A DNA stretch of 12,557 nucleotides. Origin: Actinomycetes bacterium (lineage in GTDB: Bacteria > Actinomycetota > Acidimicrobiia > Acidimicrobiales > RAAP-2). The position numbers and the translations under genes were made by a program. Shown in pieces: positions 6,043 through 11,992 of this stretch (position 1 is its first letter; the number at the start of each line of letters is the position of its first letter). The notes under the pieces are model-generated. The model worked only from the letters and a program-made list of their open reading frames with translations. It was not told the origin of the DNA and searched no databases. The stretch covers positions 1-12,557 of the forward strand of contig JAJYZN010000019.1 in assembly GCA_021799915.1 (NCBI GenBank). The letters run 5' to 3'.

Positions 6043-7194
6043 TTACCCGATGGGTGCGCCGGTGGCGCCGGCCTCGGCACCGGTGGCGAACAGAGCGTCG
6101 GCCACCTGACCCAGACCGGTGAGATCGTGCACGTCTGAGCCGAGCAAGGGCACCCGACCAACCGGGGAAGGTGCCACGGAGTCGACCAGCTCGGCGTAGG
6201 TCGCCTCCTCCCGGAGGGCAACCTCTTCGAGCGTCCGGAGGTTCTCGAAGATGGCCTCCAGCGCGCTCCCCGTCGGGGGCGAGATGTCGGCAGGGCGGAG
6301 CCGGTCGCCGGAAGTGGAGAACTCCGGGTGGACGCGGTTCACCACCAAGCCGGCGGGAGCCACTCCCGAGTCGATCAGCTTCCCGGCGAAGAACACCGCC
6401 TCCTCGACGGCGTCGGCGCGGGGTGAGGTCACCACCACGTAGGCCGTGGCCGGGTCGGCCAGCAGCCGCCGCACGGCCCCGGCCCGGTTCCGGAACCCCT
6501 CCTCCATACCCTGGAACGCCTGGAAGAAGGCCACGGCATCCTGGACGATCTCGGCCCCGGCCACCTTGGAGATGGTGCGGAGCAGGGCCTGGGTGGCCAT
6601 GCTCACCGCCCGCAGGTAGGCCCGGGTGGGCAGGAGAAGGGCCCTGAACAGCCGGTTCTCCAGGAAGTGCGTGAGCCTCCGTGGGGCGTCGAGCAGGTCG
6701 AGAGCGTTCCGGGTGGGTGGGGTGTCCACCACCACCAGGTCGTAGGCGTCGTCCTCGGTCAGCTCGTAGAGCTTCTCCATGGCCATGTACTCCTGGGTGC
6801 CCGACAGGGCCCCGGCCAGGTTCTGGTAAAGGCGGTTCGACTGGATCGACGCAGCCTGCTCGGGGGTGCGGGCGTAGCGCCGGACGAGGTCGTCGAAGGT
6901 CCCCTTGGTGTCGAGCATGACGGCCGAGAGCTCGCCGGGCCAGTCCCCCACCACCACCACCGGCGTGTTCGGAAGCGACTCGACCCCCAGGGCGTCGGCC
7001 AGACGTCGGGCCGGATCGACGGTCACGACGCAGGCGCGACGGCCGTCCCGAGCGGCTTGGAGGGCGATCGTGGCCGACACCGTGGTCTTGCCCACGCCGC
7101 CGGGTCCGCAGCAGACCACGACCGACCGCTCGTCGGCCAGCTCCCGAAGACCCAGCGCGCCCGTGCCCGCGCCCGTGCCCGCGCCCGTGCTCAC
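6043..7194 (-). CDS. ArsA/GET3-like ATPase, second of a pair (Rv3680/BagB-like)
   Basis: A 383-aa P-loop ATPase of the ArsA/GET3 branch, cytoplasmic. The Walker A is CGPGGVGKTT (29-38): the signature Lys that begins KGGVGKT in the family is Pro31. DPARRLADALG (60-70) is the switch I region, and VVVDTPPTRNALDLLDAP (154-171) is the Walker B/switch II. The central 180-245 region is helical and could form a client or lipid-binding surface. The size and the order A then B match Mycobacterium tuberculosis Rv3679-Rv3680, reported as an ATPase complex linked to cell-envelope glycerol/lipid handling; arsenite transport is unlikely as no arsenical genes are present. Its GTG start overlaps the TGA of gene A (GTGA), implying translational coupling and stoichiometric synthesis. 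The first 15 residues are a GAGT repeat encoded by a 12-bp tandem repeat. Confidence 0.93.
   Translation of the reverse strand: MSTGAGTGAGTGALGLRELADERSVVVCCGPGGVGKTTVSATIALQAARDGRRACVVTVDPARRLADALGVESLPNTPVVVVGDWPGELSAVMLDTKGTFDDLVRRYARTPEQAASIQSNRLYQNLAGALSGTQEYMAMEKLYELTEDDAYDLVVVDTPPTRNALDLLDAPRRLTHFLENRLFRALLLPTRAYLRAVSMATQALLRTISKVAGAEIVQDAVAFFQAFQGMEEGFRNRAGAVRRLLADPATAYVVVTSPRADAVEEAVFFAGKLIDSGVAPAGLVVNRVHPEFSTSGDRLRPADISPPTGSALEAIFENLRTLEEVALREEATYAELVDSVAPSPVGRVPLLGSDVHDLTGLGQVADALFATGAEAGATGAPIG
7157..7190. repeat. 12-bp tandem repeat at the start of ArsA-like B
   Basis: GCGCCCGTGCCC is repeated 2.8 times (7157-7168, 7169-7180, 7181-7190) and encodes a GAGT repeat at residues 3-13 of the protein. 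Being four codons long, it changes only linker length when copies are gained or lost. On the minus strand each unit also carries GGGC-rich sequence immediately after the GTG start. Confidence 0.85.
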
Positions 7195-8171
7195 GGAGTC
7201 CCGGTCCTCGCTCCGAGGCCGCCCACTGCTTCGGCCAGCGCGGCGCCCAGGAGCTCGAGCTGCTGGGGACCCACCGACGGGGCGTCGAGCCGGGGCAGCC
7301 GGAGCTGGGGTAGCGGGAGCTCGAGGGTCAGCCGGGCCACCTGGTCGGCGGCCAACTCACTACGGTGGAGACGGAACAGCCGGGCCGCCTCGAGCGCCTG
7401 GACCACGGTGTCGGGCAGATCGATGCCGGCTGCCGCCATCGCTTCGCCCGTGGAGGACGACAGCCCCTCGGGAACCACGTCCCAGGCGTTCACGATCACC
7501 GGACCGAGCTGCACACCCACCCGGTCCTCCAGCTCGTAGGCCGCCTCCACCGTCTCGCTGACCGGCATCTCCTCGGCCAGGGTCACGAGCAGGACGCGGC
7601 ACCGGGCTGGATCCGAGAGCAGGTCGACGACGTCGGCCGCCTGGGCTCGGAGCGGGCCTCCCCGGGCGGCGTCCAGGAGCCCCCCGGCCGAAGCGAGGAA
7701 GGTCATGGCGTGACCGGTGGCCGGGGCGTCGACCACGATGAGGTCAGCCGCCCGGTCTCGCTCGAGCTGTTTCACCTTCCCGAGCACCAGAACGTCCCGA
7801 ATCCCGGGTATTGCCGTCGACACCACTTCGACCACCCCCGACGACACCAGGCGCTTCGACACCCGCTGGAGCCCGTGGTCGGCCAAGTACTCCAGCAGGG
7901 CGTCGTCGGGGGTGATCCGCCGGCCGCGAACCGATCCCCGTCCACCGGGGCTAGCCCGCCGGTACAGGTCCACCTCGCCGTACCCGAGGGGGTCGGGCGC
8001 CCCGAACGCCGCGGCGATGCCCGACTTGCCCTCCAGCTCCACGATCAGGACCGAGCACCCGGCGTCGGCGGCCATCCGGGCCAACGCCGCGGCCACCGTG
8101 GTCTTGCCCACGCCACCCTTGCCGGCCACCACCAGCACGCGGCTCTCTGCGCAGAAGGCGGCGACGTCCAT
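7191..8171 (-). CDS. ArsA/GET3-like ATPase, first of a pair (Rv3679/BagA-like)
   Basis: A 326-aa cytoplasmic ATPase of the ArsA/GET3 family and presumed partner of the next gene. The Walker A GKGGVGKTT (17-25) retains the signature Lys18. VVDAPATGH (146-154) corresponds to the ArsA DTAPTGH motif. VELEGKSG (45-51) stands where ArsA proteins usually have DPA, so switch I is unlike that of the partner: each subunit lacks a different canonical element. The ATG at 8171 is preferred over the GTG at 8252, which would add 27 unconserved-looking residues running into the whiB regulatory region. There is no Shine-Dalgarno, but TACGCT ends 8 nt before the ATG, which fits a leaderless transcript. First gene of a four-gene operon and divergent from whiB, an arrangement shared, from memory, with Rv3679-Rv3680/whiB4 and SCO3577-SCO3578/wblA. 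Confidence 0.93.
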   Translation of the reverse strand: MDVAAFCAESRVLVVAGKGGVGKTTVAAALARMAADAGCSVLIVELEGKSGIAAAFGAPDPLGYGEVDLYRRASPGGRGSVRGRRITPDDALLEYLADHGLQRVSKRLVSSGVVEVVSTAIPGIRDVLVLGKVKQLERDRAADLIVVDAPATGHAMTFLASAGGLLDAARGGPLRAQAADVVDLLSDPARCRVLLVTLAEEMPVSETVEAAYELEDRVGVQLGPVIVNAWDVVPEGLSSSTGEAMAAAGIDLPDTVVQALEAARLFRLHRSELAADQVARLTLELPLPQLRLPRLDAPSVGPQQLELLGAALAEAVGGLGARTGTP

Positions 8172-8179
8172 CCGGGGGC

Positions 8180-8185
8180 AGCGTA
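8180..8185 (-). promoter_or_regulatory. Possible -10 (TACGCT) of the ArsA-pair operon, leaderless
   Basis: TACGCT on the minus strand ends 8 nt before the ATG at 8171, the distance expected when transcription begins at or very near the start codon. No TTGACA-like -35 is seen about 17 bp upstream. Leaderless mRNAs are common in actinobacteria. Confidence 0.4.
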
Positions 8186-8287
8186 GCGCCGAGAACCCCT
8201 TCCCTGGCCGGATCCCGGGTGAGTCCCGAGCACGAGACGTGCCGGCGGGCACCGGGAGCTCAGATGGAAATTGCCAGCTCGCGGCCC

Positions 8288-8316
8288 TTGAACGCCGGCA
8301 CTGCCGGCGCTAGCCT
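8288..8316 (+). promoter_or_regulatory. Promoter of whiB: TTGAAC - 17 bp - TAGCCT
   Basis: TTGAAC (8288-8293) and TAGCCT (8311-8316) are separated by exactly 17 bp, the optimal housekeeping-sigma spacing. The predicted start is near 8323, giving a leader of about 32 nt to the ATG at 8355. A comparatively AT-rich patch (8261-8277) precedes the -35 and could help RNA polymerase binding. This is the strongest promoter in the window. Confidence 0.65.
8293..8309. promoter_or_regulatory. Perfect palindrome in the whiB promoter spacer, candidate operator
   Basis: CGCCGGCA (8293-8300) and TGCCGGCG (8302-8309) are perfect 8-bp arms around a single C. The palindrome exactly fills the gap between -35 and -10, so a dimeric protein bound here would block RNA polymerase. 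The cognate regulator is unknown; WhiB proteins generally act through sigma factor contacts, so a separate repressor is as likely as autoregulation. Confidence 0.6.
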
Positions 8317-8354
8317 GACACCGTCCAGGGCGGGGAACTCCAGTGGGGTGGGCG

Positions 8355-8612
8355 ATGCGGCAGGTAGCGGAGGAGTGGCAGTCGAGGGCGGCGTGCCGGG
8401 GACCGCAGGCAGCGGTGTTCTTCCCCCCGTCCTATACCGAGCGCAAGGAGGAGAAGCTGGCCCGAGAGTCACGGGCCAAGAGCATCTGCGCCGAGTGCCA
8501 CGTGTGCCAGGAGTGCCTCAGCTACGCCTTGCGGATCCGCGAGCCCCACGGTATCTGGGGAGGGCTGAACGAGAGCGAGCGCAAGCAGCTCATCGAGGCA
8601 CGGGCCGGCTGA
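8355..8612 (+). CDS. whiB: WhiB-family Fe-S transcription factor, WhiB4/WblA-like
   Basis: An 85-aa WhiB protein that should bind a redox- and nitric-oxide-sensitive [4Fe-4S] cluster. Cluster ligands are C14, C45, C48 and C54 in the canonical C-x2-C-x5-C layout; C51 is an extra cysteine inside the x5 interval. The turn GIWGG (66-70) and the following ESERKQ basic segment are family hallmarks. The FFPPSYTERKEEK stretch before the Cys cluster is typical of the WhiB4/WblA subgroup, which agrees with its position beside the ArsA-like pair. The ATG at 8355 is chosen because W8 and A12-C14 fall at usual distances; a GTG at 8343 would add four residues and is preceded by GGGGAA, so it is also possible. 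The gene is divergent from the ATPase operon and converges on VKOR, with 17 bp between stops. Confidence 0.96.
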   Translation: MRQVAEEWQSRAACRGPQAAVFFPPSYTERKEEKLARESRAKSICAECHVCQECLSYALRIREPHGIWGGLNESERKQLIEARAG

Positions 8613-8629
8613 GGCGCGGACCGGGTTCG

Positions 8630-9355
8630 TCAGCTCTCTCCGTCGGCGTCCCATCCTTCACCCCGATCACCCTCCGTGCCGTCGGGGTCCGAGCCGTCGC
8701 TGGTGACCCAGCCGTCGCCGGTGACTGCGTATCGCCGTCCCCACCCGAGCATCGACGGAACCGTGCTCACGATCAGGACGAAGAGGCAGAAGGTGACCAC
8801 GTGCACCGAGGTGCACCACAAGCAGATGTTCCCGATGATCAGCAGCTCCGCCGACACCAGGTAGAGGGCAAAGGCCATGCCCACTGAGATCAGCGCGAAG
8901 CGAGCCACGTGCACCCGCCGGTCAGTGGCACGCCAGGCCACGGGGAGGTTGATCGCCACCATCACGACGTAGAAGCACAGTCCCAGGACGGCCACGGGAA
9001 TGCCGAGAAAGTAGGACTGAGCACTGGTGGTGACCTTCAGGCAGTTGACGATGCCCGTATCGCTGCAGGCCGGTGGGATCTTGGCGAAGTGGTCGACCGT
9101 CAGATAGATCGAGACGCCCAGGCCGGCCAACGACAGCAGGAGCGAGACCGCGACCCTCCACGCCGGGGGCGCCACGGGAGGAGCGAGCTCCCCGTCGACG
9201 AAGAAATCCGGTTCGACAGCCACGGCGCTGCCTTCTGAGGACTCGCTGGTGGCCGTCGGCGATCCTTGGAGGTGGTGGGTCTCGACATCGACACCGCCTC
9301 CGCTCCGGGCGGCACGGCGGCTCTTGGCCCGGCCCCCCGCTGGCGTCGGGTCCAT
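8630..9355 (-). CDS. VKOR family thiol oxidoreductase
   Basis: A 241-aa integral membrane protein of the vitamin K epoxide reductase family, which in bacteria reoxidises extracytoplasmic DsbA-like proteins by passing electrons to quinones. About 65 polar residues precede four membrane helices (roughly 67-87, 115-138, 150-172 and 183-203). The relay cysteines C97 and C105 lie in the loop after helix 1, and the catalytic CLWC (178-181) lies at the start of the last helix. SYFLGIPVA (114-122) is a family signature. No fused thioredoxin domain follows; that role is probably played by the upstream DUF929 gene. The ATG at 9355 starts 2 bp after that gene's stop; an in-frame GTG at 9361 would overlap it as GTGA. 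The C-terminal 40 residues are acidic and low complexity. Confidence 0.94.
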   Translation of the reverse strand: MDPTPAGGRAKSRRAARSGGGVDVETHHLQGSPTATSESSEGSAVAVEPDFFVDGELAPPVAPPAWRVAVSLLLSLAGLGVSIYLTVDHFAKIPPACSDTGIVNCLKVTTSAQSYFLGIPVAVLGLCFYVVMVAINLPVAWRATDRRVHVARFALISVGMAFALYLVSAELLIIGNICLWCTSVHVVTFCLFVLIVSTVPSMLGWGRRYAVTGDGWVTSDGSDPDGTEGDRGEGWDADGES

Positions 9356-9357
9356 CG

Positions 9358-10497
9358 TCACGGTGTCAGCTTCATCGCCTTGGCCGCGGCCACCACACCT
9401 TTGCTGGTGCACACCGAGCTGGGCTTGTGGCCGTCGGTGGCACATACCGACGCCGAGAGGTAGTTCGACGCGCCGATGATGGCTTGGGTCACCGGGTCGC
9501 TGGCGTCGCTCAGGGAGCCGGCGATCTGGGAGCGCGACAGGCCGGCGAGAATGGACGGCGTGTAGGTGGAGCCGACGACCACCGCCTTGTTGCCGAGGTC
9601 CACGAACGGGATGGACCCTCCACTTGTTGTGGAGCCGCCGCCGTCGTACTTCTTGACCAGTGCCGACTGTTGGCTGTTGAGCGGTTGGAGCACTATGTAA
9701 CTTCCGGCACTGTTCTTCTGGTTCGAGTAGTACTCACGGAACTGGAAGCTCAGGTAGGGGCTCGAGTACGTGGCGTTCGCCAAGGTGAAGGTCTGCGTAT
9801 TGGGATAGACGTCGTCGGAAGCCGACTGCATGGTCTCCAGACCCGAGAACTTCCCGAAGCGCGACAGCGAGGTGATGATGGCCCACCGCTCGGCGGCGCA
9901 GTACGGGCAGAACTCGCCTCCCATGTAGAACACGCCGGGCTTGCCGTCCAGCGTCAGCGGGGGCTGGCCTGTGAGCACTTTCGGGGAATTGAGCGGCGAA
10001 GCCGAAGACGTGATCCCCACGGTGTTGTAGACCGACGCCGGTACGCCCGTGACCTCGCTGATGATCTTGGCTGTCACCGGTTGGGGTTTCGGAGCCGGTC
10101 CGGTCGTCGCCGAAGAGCCCGTGAGCTTCACCGCAACGAGCACGATGACCACGATGAGGACCACTCCCACCAGCCCCCAGGTCAGGAGCGCGGTCGGAGA
10201 CCGGCGCGGACCGGCGGGCACCGGTCGGTTCCCGGCGCGGGCCGGGCGCTGACCCGACGGCCGACTTCCTGACCGGCCAGCCTGACCCTTCGGGCCCGAA
10301 TCGGCTCGACCGGCCTGCTGCGGCTTGCCCTGCGCCGGCTTGCCCTGCGCCGGCTTGCCCTGTCCCGGCTTGCCCTGCCCCGGCTTGCCCTGAACGCCTT
10401 TGGCCGCCTCCTTCGCGCTCACGGCGCGACTCTGCTGGCGACTGCGTTCCTTGTCTGCCGCCGAACGGGACGGGGGCCCGTCTTGTGAATCTGGCAT
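9358..10497 (-). CDS. DUF929-type membrane-anchored thioredoxin-like protein
   Basis: A 379-aa protein with a basic, Lys/Pro/Gln-rich cytoplasmic N-terminus, a single membrane anchor (about 102-124) and an extracytoplasmic domain that matches DUF929 as I know it. [12 protein letters not shown] (195-206) carries a CPYC redox pair, and IPFVD (296-300) fits the cis-proline loop of a thioredoxin fold. C352 and C363 near the C-terminus may form a structural or second redox disulfide. The direct coupling to VKOR indicates a DsbA-like oxidase whose cysteines VKOR reoxidises; this is inferred from context. Residues 35-60 contain five GKP-Q repeats. The ATG at 10497 is preceded by AAAGGGA about 11 nt upstream, and the leader contains a 7-bp hairpin. 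Confidence 0.92.
   Translation of the reverse strand: MPDSQDGPPSRSAADKERSRQQSRAVSAKEAAKGVQGKPGQGKPGQGKPAQGKPAQGKPQQAGRADSGPKGQAGRSGSRPSGQRPARAGNRPVPAGPRRSPTALLTWGLVGVVLIVVIVLVAVKLTGSSATTGPAPKPQPVTAKIISEVTGVPASVYNTVGITSSASPLNSPKVLTGQPPLTLDGKPGVFYMGGEFCPYCAAERWAIITSLSRFGKFSGLETMQSASDDVYPNTQTFTLANATYSSPYLSFQFREYYSNQKNSAGSYIVLQPLNSQQSALVKKYDGGGSTTSGGSIPFVDLGNKAVVVGSTYTPSILAGLSRSQIAGSLSDASDPVTQAIIGASNYLSASVCATDGHKPSSVCTSKGVVAAAKAMKLTP
10321..10392. repeat. 15-bp tandem repeat (five copies) in the DUF929 gene
   Basis: CGGCTTGCCCTG plus three variable bases is repeated at 10321, 10336, 10351, 10366 and 10381 (last copy 12 bp). On the minus strand it encodes repeated QGKPG or QGKPA units in the cytoplasmic tail. 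The five-codon unit is frame-neutral, so tail length is likely to vary between strains. Confidence 0.92.
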
Positions 10498-10705
10498 CTG
10501 GGTGGCATTCCCTTTCCGTGGGCCCTGCGCCCCTCGGGCGGACCGAGGGCGTAGGAGGCGAGCAATGGTGGTGTGGCTGCCAGCGTAGACGCAGCGGCCG
10601 AGCCCCGACCGTCAAGACGGGTCGATCCGCCCGAGGGGCCCCACTCCTGGCCGCGAGATCTGCCAGCGGCTGCGACGAGGGCCGACGCGGCCCGATCACC
10701 CCCCC

Positions 10706-10765
10706 TGGGGTCCAGCGTGGCCCCGACACCCAGCTTGGGGTCCAATGTGGCCCCCACGCCCAGCC
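10706..10765. repeat. 30-bp imperfect direct repeat upstream of the Nudix gene
   Basis: 10706-10735 and 10736-10765 match at 25 of 30 positions by eye; both begin TGGGGTCCA and share GTGGCCCC and CCCAGC blocks. The second copy ends 2 bp before the TAGCCT -10 candidate, so the repeats occupy the -35 and upstream activator or operator region. The divergence between copies suggests an old duplication or two selected binding sites rather than recent slippage. Confidence 0.8.
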
Positions 10766-10767
10766 GG

Positions 10768-10773
10768 TAGCCT
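10768..10773 (+). promoter_or_regulatory. Possible -10 (TAGCCT) of the Nudix gene, leaderless
   Basis: TAGCCT ends 7 nt before the GTG at 10781, the classic distance for a leaderless mRNA. The same hexamer forms the -10 of the whiB promoter and a candidate before the ParA-like gene. No standard -35 is present, the region instead being filled by the 30-bp repeats. Confidence 0.45.
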
Positions 10774-10780
10774 CCAGCAC

Positions 10781-11992
10781 GTGCCCGTCGAACCCGCCCC
10801 CAGCCCCGGTCGTGAGCCCTCGGCCGGCGCCACGGGGGGGGCGGGGCCGGAACTGCGGGCGGCGGCGACCATCATGCTGGTGCGTGACGGCGACCATGAG
10901 CCCGCCCCCCTCGAAGTGCTCATGGTCCGCCGGAACCTGAAGTCGGACTTCGTCGGTGGGGCCTACGTGTTCCCCGGTGGTGGGGTCGATCCCGCCGACG
11001 GTGGAGTCGAAGCGGAGCAATGCTGCGCCGGGCGCTCGGATGGCGAGGCCAGCGAGATCCTCGGGATCCCCGAAGGTGGTCTGGCCTACTGGGTCGCCGT
11101 GCTCCGGGAGTGCTTCGAGGAGGCCGGAGTGCTCCTGGCTTACGACACCGAAGAGGTCCGGACCATTGACGCCACAGGGGTGGAAGCGATCGACGTCGCA
11201 AGCGTCCAGGCGTCGGGCGTTCGGGCTCCTGGCGGTGCCGGAGGTGGTAGCGGCGCTGGTGGCGGCGCTACTGGTGGCGGCGCCGGTGGCGGCGCTGGTG
11301 GCGGCGCTGGAGGTGAAGGAGCACGCTCCACCGCCGGATCGTCCAGACCGATGCTGTCGCTGGCTGATCCACTCGACGCATCTCGCTTCGCCCACCACCG
11401 CCTGGAGATCAATGGCAAGCGGCGGCGGTTCTTGGACGTGTGCCGGGAGGAGGGGCTGCGCCTCGCCGTGGACCAGGTCCACTACTTCGCCCACTGGATC
11501 ACCCCGATGGGGGCCCCGCGACGCTACGACACCAGGTTCTTCGTGGCCGCTGCGCCGCCGGGACAGGTACCGGCCCATGACCAGGGTGAGACCATCGCCG
11601 CCGAATGGGTCCGGCCGTCCGAGGCTCTGGCCCGTCATCGCGACGGCGACATCGAGCTCATCTTCCCGACCATCAGAAATCTCCAGGCCATCGGCCGCTT
11701 CGACAAGACCTCCGAGCTGCTGGCTGCGGCCGCCGCCGCGGGACGGATCCCGGCGGTCCTGCCCCGGGTCGTCGCCGACGGCCCAGGTATCAGGATCCTC
11801 TTACCTGGAGATCCTGGGTACGATGCCGCCGGCAACGCCCCTCCGTCGACCGGTACCGGCGGGGCCGCGGACTTTCACGACGTGGTCCGGGCTATCTCGA
11901 AGGCCGCCAACACCGGCGGTGAGAACGACCGGGACGCACCCGACCGGGAGACGCCCACCGGCGTGGTCGTCACTCCTCGGGACTCCAGGTGA
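10781..11992 (+). CDS. NUDT19-like Nudix hydrolase with glycine-rich insert
   Basis: A 403-aa Nudix hydrolase; members of this branch cleave nucleoside-diphosphate-linked substrates such as CoA derivatives, but the substrate here is not determined. FPGGGVDPAD (65-73) and the Nudix helix RECFEEAGVLL (109-119) are separated by an insertion, as in the NUDT19 branch; the metal-binding E112, E113 and following residues are intact. Downstream HWITP (238-242), RRYDTRFF (247-254) and ELIFPTIRNL (292-301) are typical of this subfamily. Residues 151-179 form a Gly/Ala tract inserted within the fold, coded by 12-bp repeats, and the C-terminal 70 residues are low complexity. GTG at 10781 is chosen for its position 7 nt after TAGCCT; there is no Shine-Dalgarno. 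An ATG at 10745 would start inside the 30-bp repeat. The 3' end overlaps the ApbE gene by 23 bp, tail to tail. Confidence 0.92.
   Translation: MPVEPAPSPGREPSAGATGGAGPELRAAATIMLVRDGDHEPAPLEVLMVRRNLKSDFVGGAYVFPGGGVDPADGGVEAEQCCAGRSDGEASEILGIPEGGLAYWVAVLRECFEEAGVLLAYDTEEVRTIDATGVEAIDVASVQASGVRAPGGAGGGSGAGGGATGGGAGGGAGGGAGGEGARSTAGSSRPMLSLADPLDASRFAHHRLEINGKRRRFLDVCREEGLRLAVDQVHYFAHWITPMGAPRRYDTRFFVAAAPPGQVPAHDQGETIAAEWVRPSEALARHRDGDIELIFPTIRNLQAIGRFDKTSELLAAAAAAGRIPAVLPRVVADGPGIRILLPGDPGYDAAGNAPPSTGTGGAADFHDVVRAISKAANTGGENDRDAPDRETPTGVVVTPRDSR
11231..11316. repeat. 12-bp GGTGGCGGCGCT repeats coding a Gly/Ala tract
   Basis: Units of GGTGGCGGCGCT or close variants occur about five times, one interrupted by a single ACT codon. 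They encode GGGA repeats inside the Nudix protein (residues 151-179). Near-identical third bases across copies point to recent slippage rather than selected protein sequence. Confidence 0.9.

Larger units (their letters stand above)
10498..10780. promoter_or_regulatory. Divergent intergenic region between DUF929 and Nudix genes
   Basis: These 283 bp hold no supported gene. On the minus strand TTGACG (10610-10615) is a good -35-like hexamer lying in a small palindrome (CCGTC-AA-GACGG, 10609-10620), but the TACGCT at 10582-10587 is 22 bp away, longer than normal, so the DUF929 promoter is unresolved. A hairpin with 7-bp stem (10531-10537 with 10543-10549, loop 5 nt) lies in the DUF929 leader about 34 nt before its ATG. 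A 30-bp direct repeat sits next to the Nudix gene. Confidence 0.35.

Noticed and set aside
6043..8171. Arsenite efflux function for the ArsA-like ATPases
   Set aside because: No arsB, arsR, arsC or acr3 gene is nearby, and the whiB-linked pair matches the Rv3679-Rv3680 type rather than arsenical pump ATPases.
10321..10392. Repeat cluster as a CRISPR array
   Set aside because: The units are contiguous 15-mers inside a coding frame, with no spacers and no cas genes.
9734..11638. 634-aa minus-strand open frame
   Set aside because: It crosses the Nudix gene, the intergenic region and part of DUF929 in another frame. It has no recognisable domain and the composition is that of GC-rich shadow frames.
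11785..11820. Hairpin-forming sequence (AGGATC paired with GATCCT) as a terminator
   Set aside because: It lies inside the Nudix coding sequence, has a loop of about 12 nt and no T-tract.
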